This document shows positions 32,769 through 43,199 of a stretch of 64,000 nucleotides of DNA, one piece after another; the stretch's first letter is position 1; each line of letters starts with the position of its first letter. The notes below the pieces were generated by a model. That model made no database searches. It was not told the DNA's origin and saw nothing but the letters and a program-made list of their open reading frames with translations. The stretch comes from Endocalyx cinctus (Eukaryota; Ascomycota; Sordariomycetes; Amphisphaeriales; Apiosporaceae), in assembly GCA_001600455.1 (NCBI GenBank), contig BCKC01000004.1, positions 62,001-126,000 of the forward strand, read 5' to 3'. Both the position numbers and the translations under genes were made by a program.

Positions 32769-33458
32769 ATGGCTCAGCGCAACGTCTTTCTTCAGCAGTA
32801 CCCATTACCAGCAACAGATATCGAAAGCTTTTTAGGTCGTGTCGTCTCCTCGAAGACCTCTCCTCTGGATAAATTCGCACCATTCCCCTCACCCGAAACA
32901 CCACCTCATGATACCAATGATATTCTTCCCGCAATTCTTCCTGAGCCATCTATATACCCCTCCACCCTAGTAGCTACCAATACACAACAACAGGATATCA
33001 ATAGCCAACTCTCTAGGCTATTAAAGATCGTGTTTAACCGCGGCGAGGAGCAAAATAAAACGTTAATAGAGTGCGAAAAACTCAGACACTATTTTCTTCC
33101 AAACCCCAAAGTTAGTTTTCAAGACTTGATGAAGAATCAGTACTACGCGAATGATGTTCGGCTCCTATTTGATGGGGTTTTGCCAATGCCCGCATATCTC
33201 GTCACTGGCTTCTACGTTACAACTAATTCCAGATGGAAGACCGGATCTTCAGCGGGTGTATCATCCACGGCGATGAGCTATGAGATGACTATAACAGACG
33301 ATGTAGTCATCGCTGTCTCGTACTCCGTCATAAAGCTATCTTACGGAGTCTCCCTAACCGCACCATTTATCATAAGAGCTCCTAAGACCGGTCGTCCCGT
33401 ACGAACAAAGCCTATCCACATGTCCATAAAAAGCGACGACAAAATAACAATAAACTAA
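32769..33458 (+). CDS. Hypothetical protein, 229 aa
   Basis: Intact frame from ATG 32769 (MAQRNVFLQQYPLPATDIES) to TAA. A Pro/Ser-rich segment (FPSPETPPHDTND) is followed by a short helix (INSQLSRLLKIVFNRGEEQ). The C-terminal half has beta-like alternation: YLVTGFYVTTNSRW, STAMSYEMTITDDVV and SYGVSLTAPFIIRAP. The whole resembles small fungal orphan proteins of accessory regions. No signal peptide. Function unknown. Confidence 0.5.
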   Translation: MAQRNVFLQQYPLPATDIESFLGRVVSSKTSPLDKFAPFPSPETPPHDTNDILPAILPEPSIYPSTLVATNTQQQDINSQLSRLLKIVFNRGEEQNKTLIECEKLRHYFLPNPKVSFQDLMKNQYYANDVRLLFDGVLPMPAYLVTGFYVTTNSRWKTGSSAGVSSTAMSYEMTITDDVVIAVSYSVIKLSYGVSLTAPFIIRAPKTGRPVRTKPIHMSIKSDDKITIN

Positions 33459-34197
33459 AATTCTGAGTAGGATTTTGATAAGGAAATCATTGAAGAACAA
33501 AGCCGAATAAGCGGCAAAACATGCAAGGCCAAAAATTATAAACGGACATAATGGCGTCCATGAACGGACAGTAAAGCGAGCTGTCTACCAAAACAGAGGA
33601 TTAGAAAGTTACTGTACTGTAACTGGTCACATCGGACACGTCCCGCACGCCGAGAGAAAAAATAGTCGTGGTTACTGTAACTACTAGTTTGATAGTTTCC
33701 GCCCGCCAAGGTTCTTACCTTACACATAAATCCAGATCTTGAATATATTGCAGTATTCGTCTCATTAATGTCGTATATTGTACAATACATATATTTAGTC
33801 CTTTTAGTTGGCTTGTTCGTGAGACTATTCCTACTGTGAGTACATTCTTTCCACTAAAATGCTGATTTCCATATTAAGACAGGAGTCATTGGCCTACCGG
33901 GAAGGTAAGGGGCTAGCCATTATTTCCATTGGAATGCTAACTATAATATCAAAGGGAAAAAAGATCTTTTGGTGGATGCGTCACGCATACAACAGTAGCT
34001 ACTAGAGTATTGACTATAACATTGAAACAGGGATTACCGGAGTGAGGTTACCACTACACTAATTGCTAATCGTAAACCCGACAAAATGGTAACGTCTATG
34101 ATTAGCTACTGTAAAGGGATTTGGTCAAGGGTGGGGAGCTTGAAACTTAATAAATTTTGAACGATACATAAGATAATTACACATACATACCATATCA
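33459..34197. other. Intergenic; one inverted CATTCC repeat
   Basis: 33915-33942 carries the dispersed repeat in reverse (CATTATTTCCATTGGAATG). No gene. Confidence 0.45.
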
Positions 34198-34371
34198 CTA
34201 TGCCGCGATATTTAGTTGTTGCTTAGTATCTAAGATATAAGACTTGAGATTATCCGCCCAGGCCTTCAGCTTCAATAAGTTATTATTAACTTCGCCACTT
34301 AATTTCGCTGTCTCTTCCTCTAAACTACTATGCATTAGTGCCCGTAGACTTTCATGATATTGTATGGTATT
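34198..34371 (-). pseudogene. C-terminal coding fragment cut off at the recombinase element
   Basis: Minus-strand frame from about 34371 to TAG 34198: YHESLRALMHSSLEEETAKL, VNNNLLKLKAWADNLKSYI. Helical, with no start. The open frame stops 10 bp from the left end of the inverted-repeat element, so the insertion may have removed the 5' part. I found no obvious continuation on the other flank. Confidence 0.35.
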
Positions 34372-34380
34372 TACCTATTA

Positions 34381-34832
34381 GTATGTGTTTCCGCGTGGAA
34401 AGGTTGCCGTTTTTGGCAGGCAGGCTTTGCCACATTTAGCAGTTGTCTCACAGCGCTAAGGTTTTCCTATCCAGGCATCAATTTTTTCGACGCTTTCCCA
34501 AAAACAGATGCTCAGCTCACCGCCTTCCCTAAAGCACATATCGATCTCACCGCCTACCTATTCCTGTCATTCATGATCCCCCAACTGCTAACGGTCGCTT
34601 CCGTCAAAAACGGTTAAAGATAGTATCCAATAACGCCCCCGTCCCCCTTTTTCCGTTCTGTAGATAATACACATGACTATAATAAACGATTCTATTTACC
34701 TCTACGCGATGGGTTCTAATTTAAGACTTTGTTATTTTGATTATAAGGTATCTATACGGGGTTTAAACTTAATTAACGCATTTATATATAAAAACTTGTA
34801 GCTTGTTAGTTTAGTTATCTTCTCGTATTCCC
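34381..34832. repeat. Left terminal inverted repeat
   Basis: 452 bp, starting GTATGTGTTTCCGCG and ending CTCGTATTCCC. It contains the recombinase stop codon (34815-34817) and 3' region. An 87-codon ORF inside it is mirrored in the right copy and is not convincing as a gene. Confidence 0.9.
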
Positions 34833-36925
34833 TGGTTCGCTTCCGAATACGATCTCTTGATAGTCGACTTCGTTAAAATCGGGCATATAATAACGAACAT
34901 ACGTCGACGAGTCCCCAAGCCTATGGCCCATACTCTTATTGCGCTCTTCTGGGGTTAGCGCCTCTGTGGCCGACTCATTAGCTTCGGCCTAGCAAAAATC
35001 GCTGGTGCACATACCGTTCAGCTTTTTGCCTGACGCTCGGCGAAGGTCGTAATATTCAAGCCGCTTCTCATAACCGAGGGCCCTTCCGAGACGAATCAAA
35101 AAATTCCTCGCTTTATTATACTCAAAGGCTCTGTCCAGGGCCAAGATGACGTCTTCCCCTAGACCCTGGACATCGCGAAATACATACCTGTCACGCCACT
35201 CAGTTTTCCAGGGAAGGGGCATCCGGGGAGTATTGGGCGGCACCCTTAGGTTATAAATCTCTTGTAGACTCTCAAACTCGTTTAGAAAGGCGTTGTCGGC
35301 GATAGCGATACTTTCCATATATAAGACGGGATCATGCAGGAAAGTGTCCTCTTCGTGAAACCCATAGCTTGTCGGTCCCGTTTTCCCTTTCATATTTGTC
35401 AATGTTACCTTCATGCAGACGCGCGCCGGTCGACTGCCAGCCGTCGGTGGATGAACTTGGAACTCTACGTCTTTATATAGCAACTGTCCGATAAGTGCTC
35501 CAGGTCGCATCCCTGTGGCACCAGACAAGCAAAGAATTAGCGCCATATTCCCGCGCAACCGTTCATGCGACAAAACGTCTTGGTCAAGAACCCAGAGGTA
35601 GTGTAATATCGCATCTAAGTCTGAAACATAGAGGCCCGACTTATTCTTAGTCGAGATATCAAGCCCAAATTCAGGCGTGAGAACAACAGGGATCCACTTA
35701 ATAAAGCTTTATACTTAGCAAACTAGTCGCCTGACTTGAGGGTTTACGTACGTTTCCAATGTCATATAATATTGCGCCGTTCATCCATGCTTTCGTCTGG
35801 TCGCAATAATGCATGCTGAGAACCTTCCAATATGTAACAATAGATGACTCCTTCTTGACTCTTGAATTTTTACATCTCCAGTGTAAGTAGCCCTTGAATA
35901 TGCTGGCCTCGCATTGCTTGAGGGCTTCTCCTGGGTCCCGCCCCGTTATACTACAGAACCTAGGATGATACGATATATTAGCTTGATACGTCAATTAACA
36001 CCGAAACTTGAACAACTTACTTGTCCCATTTAGTCTCTTCCGTCTTGATCATCTTTCCCGTAGAATTCTCTTCCCTCCTTGCCATGATAGGGCCCTCCTT
36101 TTCGTACTCGGCAATCTTTGTATTATAAAATTCACCTTCGTCTCGGCGATCATCGGTTGAGACATAACCAGAGTCAAGATCGGAATCCGAATCAGAATCA
36201 GAATCCAGCTCAGATTCTGAATTAATATCTGACCTGGAATCGGAATGTTCTGAACAGTACCCGGCATTATCTTCCGATGGAGATCTAAATACCGAGTCGG
36301 GCTGTGGCAGCTTGGAAGTAGGATCGTATACTGTAAGCGATGTAGCTGTGGTGGGAATGCTTGGACATTCGGATCCAATTTTGACTTCTTGTAGTCGCGG
36401 GGTATTATTAACTAAATTTCCGTCCTTATTCGTTGTTAATAGTGAGGTATAATTAAAAGGAGCAAATCATTTTAAACTTGTCTTACTTACCGGTTGGTTT
36501 ATTATATTAGATCTTTTTAGATTAATAAACTCCTCCTTTTTATTGATGCTACCTTCTTCGGATACATGAAGTAAATTTTCCAGTAAGGCAGTTAAGGAAC
36601 AGATTGCTTCATCAAAGATAGCGAATGCTCGAGTCACCTTAGTAGTAAAGACGGACGCGGTGCAGTTTATTAAAACGTCTCCGAGGAGAGAGGCTTTTGT
36701 CACAGCGAGAATATCGAGCTGACATTTTGCCGAAATAACAGCATTGAAAATGGCGTCTCTTGGGATTGCAGCGCAATTTACTAACTCATCTCGAGGTCCG
36801 TCACTATTGATGCTTGCTCTTCCGTTGGGGGCTGTAACGGCAGGCGCTGCTCGCTTCATGTTCCGACGCTGGCGCCACCTCCGTGGAGGCTCAAGGTGCT
36901 CGGTCATGCTGCTCACGTTGTTCAT
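34815..36925 (-). CDS. DUF3435 tyrosine recombinase (Starship captain family), five exons, 614 aa
   Basis: My model has exons 36925-36487, 36387-36021, 35959-35752, 35696-35015 and 34963-34815; the four introns are 51-99 nt and the total is 1,845 nt, in phase throughout. Exon 2 has an acidic (SD)n stretch and ends TKWDK. Exon 3 carries FCSITGRDPGEA and ESSIVTYWKVLSM, and exon 4 WIPVVLTPEFGLD, ATGMRPGAL (Arg about 402) and YDLRRASGKKLN (YxxR at 554-557). Exon 5 carries LTPEERNKSMGH and STYVRYYMPDF with the likely nucleophile Tyr (587, 590 or 591). This is the R...YxxR...H...Y box of DUF3435 proteins, which cut and rejoin DNA to move Starships and Crypton-like elements. Intron 4 hides a TAG that would otherwise truncate the protein before the catalytic Tyr. 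The first junction has two usable acceptors (36388 or 36385). The N-terminal exon is lineage-specific in sequence. Confidence 0.85.
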
Positions 36926-36989
36926 GCTACTCGAGTATAACTAAAAGACTATGCAAGAAGATCTAAACGATACGTTCATTCTGAGAAAA

Positions 36990-37441
36990 GGGAATACGAG
37001 AAGATAACTAAACTAACAAGCTACAAGTTTTTATATATAAATGCGTTAATTAAGTTTAAACCCCGTATAGATACCTTATAATCAAAATAACAAAGTCTTA
37101 AATTAGAACCCATCGCGTAGAGGTAAATAGAATCGTTTATTATAGTCATGTGTATTATCTACAGAACGGAAAAAGGGGGACGGGGGCGTTATTGGATACT
37201 ATCTTTAACCGTTTTTGACGGAAGCGACCGTTAGCAGTTGGGGGATCATGAATGACAGGAATAGGTAGGCGGTGAGATCGATATGTGCTTTAGGGAAGGC
37301 GGTGAGCTGAGCATCTGTTTTTGGGAAAGCGTCGAAAAAATTGATGCCTGGATAGGAAAACCTTAGCGCTGTGAGACAACTGCTAAATGTGGCAAAGCCT
37401 GCCTGCCAAAAACGGCAACCTTTCCACGCGGAAACACATAC
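36990..37441. repeat. Right terminal inverted repeat
   Basis: Inverted copy of 34381-34832. Its inner edge lies 65 bp upstream of the recombinase ATG, so transcription must start within it. Confidence 0.9.
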
Positions 37442-37728
37442 TTTTAGATATATGCTCATGATGGTAGGAAAAATACATAGTTTTAAGAGTTATAAATAGC
37501 TGCGAACAAACTCGTATTTTGTAAGTATGCATTTTTATACACTAACTGCACGAAGCATTTCGTGAAGTCGATTATTTATTTGTTTATTGTTTTACGCGAG
37601 CTAGGTTATTCGAGCATCGAAGATTTTAAGGCCCGGACGTATAGAGGTTTGATGACGTAGGATAACGCAACTTTATAGTACAACCAGTCAATTTCCGAGG
37701 AAGAACTGAACGGGACCGGGCGCGATTA

Positions 37729-38056
37729 ATTTTATATTTATGGATGTCGTCGGTGCTTATCATTATTTAGTAATCGATTTGACCTCGAGTCCGGCTTGCC
37801 GGCTTTCACAAGTGTGCGAGGCGCGATGGGTTTCGGAGCTAGCGATAAAGGTTTCTGTGGAGCTAAGGGAGGCAATGTATTATTATGTCTTATGACGAGA
37901 TTAACTACAGGTATAATGAATCCTGGATCCTGGATTGAGGCTATAACAATATGTGTTACTGGGAAAACATCGAGATCTGTCTTTAGGATGGTGAACGAGG
38001 GAAGCGCCGATGAATACGAATATCTGCGTAGTTACGCACATGCCCTTTATCCTTAA
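37729..38056 (+). other. Weak ORF with Cys/Gly-rich start
   Basis: Open frame to TAA 38054 with ASDKGFCGAKGGNVLLC and GSADEYEYLRSYAHALYP. The only start is TTG or an internal ATG. It is convergent with the small two-exon gene. No family recognised; it may be an exon. Confidence 0.25.
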
Positions 38057-38489
38057 TCGTTCACATCCTCCGCTTCGCTGACTGCTTTTTTCAGGTACCC
38101 AAAAAGGGTTTGAGAAAAGTTTAACATATTCTGTCTTAACTTCTCGAGAGACTCTCTGAGCTGATTAACGACTTGCGTAATCCCTTCAATAGCACCTCCG
38201 AAGCGGCCTACTGTGTCCCGTATCTCCTGCGCGTGTTGCTCGCTCCTGCTTAATGAAGCTTCAATTTTATCTATACGGGTGCATATCATAATGAGAAGGC
38301 TGTCTGTGATTAGCTAACTGTATGGTTGTAAAAAGATACGGCTTACCTCCTGATGTCTGTGTTGGCAGATATTGTAGGGTCCTCTTGGACAGCTGTGAGA
38401 TTTGGATCGTTATTGCCGTCGCTAGCAAATGATGGGAAACTCCCAGCATCGAACCAGTCGCCTGAGAAAAGACTAATGTCAGGGTTCAT
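38053..38489 (-). CDS. Small coiled-coil protein, two exons, 129 aa
   Basis: ATG 38489 opens MNPDISLFSGDWFDAGSFPS. Exon 1 ends at 38347. A 46-nt intron (GTAAGC...GCTAAT...GACAG) joins in phase to exon 2, 38299-38053. The C-terminal two thirds form heptads: DKIEASLSRSEQHAQEIRD, GAIEGITQVVNQLRESLEK, LNFSQTLFGYLKKAV. It is probably a dimerising cytosolic or nuclear protein. An ORF at 38704-38486 upstream on the same strand overlaps the ATG by 4 nt and could be an earlier exon in another frame. No family recognised. It sits 600 bp from the recombinase element. Confidence 0.5.
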
Positions 38490-38704
38490 AATGATCGTCG
38501 CGCTCGATTTTGGGTATTCTCTATTCTAACCGGCAGCTTAGGGTATAGCATTTGAGCACATGTCTTCCTCTTATATTCTTTAATCCTGATCCTCTGTGCA
38601 TCACTATCCCTTAGGTCCAGGTTTTCGGAATAATAAGCCTCCACTATTTGGGAAATATGTATATCCTTCTTTACAGTTAAATTAAATATCTTCGCCCCAC
38701 CCAC

Positions 38705-39438
38705 CCGTCACCCGTAAGCCATATGGAGCAGACAAAGGGCAGAGCGATAAAGCTTAGTCTCCGCCAACTCGTATTACTGGCGACCGCGATAAGCTGCGGG
38801 CTCCGAAGTAGTGGGAATTTCGGATAATATTACAACAGCGTAAATATAATCGTCTTAGCTTAAGTTTAGTCCAATTTCTTACACGTTTCTATTTAAGCAT
38901 TGCGTAAGCTTAGCCCATGTCCGGTTTTCGGCATTGCTTAACTCGCCCAATGGAGGGGTAGAGATTATATGGTGAGGTGTTCAAGGGAGGCTTATAAATA
39001 GTCTATTTAACAAACTAGTGGGGCAGGAGCTGTAATACCGAGAAAGTAACCTGCGTTCGTAGCCAAATTTCGAATAGCAAGGATGAAACCTCCCCCCACA
39101 GGAAGTCGAACAGATCTATACTACTTATAGAGTGCATTTCTAACAGTGATATAACCTAGACTAGTACTCTAGCTTTGACGCCTCCACTTACTGCAGGGTC
39201 GATCATTAGGGGGCCATTTCCAAGACGGACTTACCTCCTTCGCTTAATACAGGGAGAAAACAGAGATATCCGAGCATAGCGAAAAATATACGAACATACT
39301 GTACATATATACTGTACTGTATATACAGTAAAAGTCGAAATGGGTGTTGCGAGTTTGGTTACATAACAATTACCAATTCTGGATATACCTAGCTTGGCAT
39401 GATAAGTGACTTGGAAGTACCATTACTGTCATCGTATA
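38705..39438. other. Intergenic with palindromic motif
   Basis: 39292-39330 is a dense self-complementary tract built from TACTGTACATATATACTGTA-like words. No gene. Confidence 0.5.
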
Positions 39439-41479
39439 ACGTCCGTGACCTATCAACCGGCCACCCCCAACCATCACCAACAACCCCATTTACGCTCTTA
39501 TTCACTTCCTACCACAATATAGTCTTCTATTATACTACTTAATTCTGACTCGCTTTCTTCAATAGAGCTACTTTCTAGCTGGCCAAGCTGTCCCCTAGCC
39601 TGGTATATAGCATTAATCTGTGCAAACTTCGAATTTGGGTTAAGTTCGATTTTCTTTCTTTTTCGTGCTTCTAGGTTATTTAACCTAGCTCGAAGTACTT
39701 CTACCTCCCTTTCCTTGGCGGTTATAGTGGTATTTTTTTCATCGAAAGCCTTGTTGATTTTCTGAAATAGTAAACGTTTGGTATGTGGGTCGGTGTTAAG
39801 GGAGGTACGACCCACTAGGGTACCCCACTTCTCCAAACGCACTAAAACACATACTATATCGTTGAGATATCTTTATAGATTCTCTTCCTTATTCTTTTCA
39901 TGTAATCAATCAATTTGCTACGGAATTTGCTATTTTGTTCACCCAGGATTGGCCTCGTTCCCAATACCATAGAGATCAGCAAGATAGCAACTATAGCTAG
40001 GCAAATTCACCTCTTTTCTCTCTAAAAGATCCCAGTAAACCCCTGATAGTCGGGGTCCAGCTGGTCGAATTGGTATATCTCGTCCCGAAGCTTCTGGGAC
40101 GTACGAGGCGTTTCCCATATAACCTGGGAGGTTGACTCTGACTATAGATTAGGTGGTACGCTTACAGTACGCTGTATAAGGGTATCACTTTGTACGGATA
40201 GGCTGGTAAGAGCCCTAGTGACTGATACGGGTCATAGCCCAGTCCCTTTCTACCCGGCTTTAATATTTCTTTTTGTTAAGCCATTTTTTCGAGCCTCATA
40301 ATAACATAAAAGAAAGTTTCTTTTAGCTGTTATTGTTGATGTGTTATGGGAGTCTATATTTCTAAGGTATTTCCGGTATGCACCTTTCAACGGCCCAAAT
40401 ATACCTACGTCTAACGGTCAAAGTACATGGGAAGCGTGTGGTGATAAGAATAATAGGTATATATTATGAGAATAATATTCCCATATAAAATTATCGGTTG
40501 TATGGTTATGATGGCCGTTACATACTAATAAGCGTGTTTCTTTAGGGCTTAGTGGGGTAGTCTTTGGTATAAATACCTTCCGTAACCATTCCAGTACTCC
40601 TAGGTTGTCTATTCAGCCATTCTGGTAGTATATGAAGTGCTGAGTTCGGTATGGTGACAGGTAGTCAGGGTACCATTAGGCCTGGAGGCTTTTTCCTTTA
40701 AAAATAATAAGGGGGTTAAGTGCTTTGCTTAATGCATTCGACGAAGGTGGTCCAGGTACGCACACCAGGCTGTTTTTTTTTTTGGAATTTTTTGAACGTT
40801 GCCGGCCGCCAGAACGATACTATTACTACTACTGCCTTCCATTACACCTGACTCGTCTATATTATACCTGTTTTCGGGTTTGATATCGGTAATAGGGTAT
40901 ATTTGGAGTCGTTGAAACCATTCGCGAATAATAGAAGGTCTGGCTCCATTGACCCTTCGAGAATCAATCGTACGTTGACGTATAACTTTAATAAATGGAA
41001 ACCGACGTAAAAAACGCCGTATCCAGGTCTCTCCTAGTGCCCTGGAGCCTCCGTTAGCCCGTACGATTCGGTGGGCGAACTCTCGGAGCTGTTGGTGGGT
41101 AGGTGGGTGGCCCAGGGCAGTCTAGGTGGCGGTCCAATTGGCCAGATAGACTTCCTGTACTTCAAAAAATAACTGACGATGATTAAAAGCAACGCTTCTA
41201 GACTCGCGACCAGATATACGATCTATTAAGGTAGATCGGGGTATACCCCATACCTTAGCTGCTTTTCGAATACTTTAGCCATCAGCTACTGCTTCCATTG
41301 CGTTAAGTAGGTCATTTTCGGTATATTCAGCCATCGTTATATATCTGAAAAAAAAAAGACGAATTGGATTGAAGGTAATATGGTAAAACTATTATTGTTT
41401 AAAAGCTGTTGGTGATAATGGCGGTGTGCTGACAGGGGTGGCCGATATATGGGCCGGTCGGTAATTGGACAGGGTACGT
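39439..41479 (-). mobile_element. Complete pogo/Fot1-type DNA transposon, inactivated
   Basis: A 2,041-bp unit with TA on both outer sides (39437-39438 and 41480-41481), the target duplication of Tc1/mariner/pogo elements. The ends start ACGTCCGTGACCTATCAACC and, inverted, ACGTACCCTGTCCAATTACC: recognisably inverted but diverged. The size fits Fot1-class elements. It encloses one transposase pseudogene on the minus strand. Confidence 0.8.
39498..41334 (-). pseudogene. pogo/Fot1-type DDE transposase
   Basis: ATG 41334 opens MAEYTENDLLNAMEAVADG, then TAG, SIRKAAKVWGIPRSTLIDRI: a psq-type helix-turn-helix. A CENP-B-type second HTH follows (QLREFAHRIVRANGG, LGETWIRRFLRRFP). The core begins RYNIDESGVMEG with the first catalytic Asp. 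Several TAG/TAA stops replace likely Gln codons. The clean last 114 codons (to TAA 39498) form the coiled tail KEREVEVLRARLNNLEARKR and KKIELNPNSKFAQINAI. It would cut and paste its element in the nucleus; the stops make it dead. Confidence 0.8.
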
Positions 41480-41636
41480 TAAGGACTCTTTAAATATAGG
41501 CTGACTATCGATTCAAGTGTTCTAGGAAGTCTCGTTGTCTAGACAGAGTTTTGTATCTAGCTTTAATACCGGGTAAGTTCGTCACATGAGTTAACCGGCA
41601 ACTGAAATTAAAGTTTATGGGAGTCTAGAATCGAGA

Positions 41637-42265
41637 ATGGCACCACTATCGAGATCTCCTACCCCGTACTCGCATATAGAAACGACCGATTCTATCTATA
41701 GTTCGTCTGGGAGCTCAACTCAAGAGAATATCGAAAGTCTGTATGCTGAATTTCAAGTTAATGACACTACGCGCCTCGGAAATTCAGAGACCGTTGATGT
41801 TCTTCCTCCATATACGCCGACTCGACTATCGCCTTATTATTCCGACGTATCAATCATTCCCTATCAGACTACTTCAAACCATGAGCGGAATTCTCATGAT
41901 GAAATAATGTCAAAGAGACTTCTCAAAAATGTAAAGGAAAGAATGAAAGTAATGCGCGACTCCATAGAAAGAACAGGAAGAAGAGCTGTGGGAATAGTAC
42001 GAGAGGAAGTCAGAAATATTTACGTAGGTGTTACAATCACTATACGGATCAAAATGCGCGTATTGGGTAGTAATCACCAACTATAACTATATATAGCGAA
42101 GTTGGTAGTTCTCTCGTTACTATATTTTCCTTATATCAAAACTCGGCAGCTCCAGCTATAAGAGAAAAATCTCGCAAACACGAAGTTTTCATGGTCAACA
42201 GTACATCTGGCATATTTAAGTCGTGGTATAAGAAGAAGGATAAGAAGTCCCACAAACGACATTGA
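41637..42265 (+). CDS. Hypothetical Ser/Thr/Pro-rich protein with basic tail
   Basis: ATG 41637 opens MAPLSRSPTPYSHIETTDSI. A Ser/Thr/Tyr-rich disordered first part is followed by a basic helix (KRLLKNVKERMKVMRDSIER). The first frame ends at TAA 42086. A downstream exon-like stretch (SGIFKSWYKKKDKKSHKRH, TGA 42265) can be joined in phase with a GTAATC donor at 42069, which is a weak splice site. It lies directly beside the dead pogo element. No family recognised. Confidence 0.4.
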
Positions 42266-43199
42266 GTACGACACGCGATTTCAATAATCTACCAATGGCT
42301 ACAGGTATCCTTGGTCTGCCCTTGGAATTTAGTGGCGATATAAGTAATGTCGCGCCGTTTTATTATTATTATTTGTCATTCATTGTCCTACTTGGAGTGG
42401 GGGACTTCTGACAACAGGGGTTAGAATATATATATTAGGTATAATTACAGGTCAGTATGGACACGGGGGGTAGAGAATCTTGCATGGGGCTTTCTTTAAA
42501 TAAGTACTACACAGTCAGATAAGGGCTGTAGAATTTGGAGCGAGGTGGTATTGAGAAGGTTCTACTGCTGTAATTTTGTGTCTAAGTACTGAAATCTTGG
42601 GAATATAGAAAATAATGGGAACCACCCCTTTCATGGGTATTCAGTGGGAAGGAGAGCCTTCGGCTCTCCTTTTATTGCTACCTAACTTGGGAAATGAAAG
42701 GAGAGGTTACTTCTATGCGTATGTGTATATTGGAGCATCTCTATTCTTTATGTTGTTTATTTTATCATATAAAAAGAGGAAATTGTAAACGGTCTCTCTA
42801 GTTATACCACATGCACACTGATCCAATGATACTACTTCGGTTTGATATAGGCATGCATTTAGCTTGGTCATACCCGTCCTAAGCATGGCAAGTATACTAG
42901 CTTCTCTCCACGAGATTGGTGCAGGATTATTGTAGATAAGGCCACCGTCTTGAAAGGTTCCCAGGCCGTCGATAAGCCTCGGTGGGAAGTAGCTGAAGGC
43001 TGGTTAGCTGTGTAGTTAGTGGATGAGTACCTGAAGACTTACTACCGTGCTGCCGTGGTGCACATGACGCTATTTACTCGGAGTTAGCAATGCAACGTAA
43101 GGGCTGGCTTGTTTACGGATTACAGACATCTCCCAAAGAGGTATGCGTCGTAAACCACAACTAGGTGGCATTACCCGATAGTCTATTTCAATTAGTATA
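42266..43199. other. Intergenic with strong hairpin
   Basis: Includes the hairpin at 42648-42674. No gene recognised. Confidence 0.4.
42648..42674 (+). other. GC-rich hairpin followed by T tract
   Basis: GGAGAGCC-TTC-GGCTCTCC is a perfect 8-bp stem with a 3-nt loop, extended by AA/TT and followed by TTTT. It has the form of a bacterial intrinsic terminator. In a fungal genome no such role is expected, so I only describe it. Confidence 0.8.

Larger units (their letters stand above)
34381..37441 (-). mobile_element. Compact DUF3435 tyrosine-recombinase element with 452-bp TIRs
   Basis: A 3,061-bp unit bounded by inverted copies 34381-34832 and 36990-37441. By eye they match along their whole length without gaps and then diverge abruptly on both sides. 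It encloses a single intact five-exon recombinase gene and nothing else. No target-site duplication is evident: the left flank ends ...ACCTATTA and the right starts TTTTAGAT. That fits tyrosine recombinase chemistry better than a DDE transposase. The last six codons and the stop of the gene fall in the left TIR. The promoter region, including TATATATAAAAA about 110 bp upstream of the ATG, falls in the right TIR. Confidence 0.85.

Noticed and set aside
34354..34617. 87-aa ORF repeated at 37205-37459 as a conserved gene pair
   Set aside because: Both lie inside the identical inverted repeats, so conservation follows from the repeat and not from coding. The start is not shared and no family is recognisable.
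34381..37441. LTR retrotransposon
   Set aside because: The repeats are inverted, not direct, and there is no reverse transcriptase, integrase or gag.
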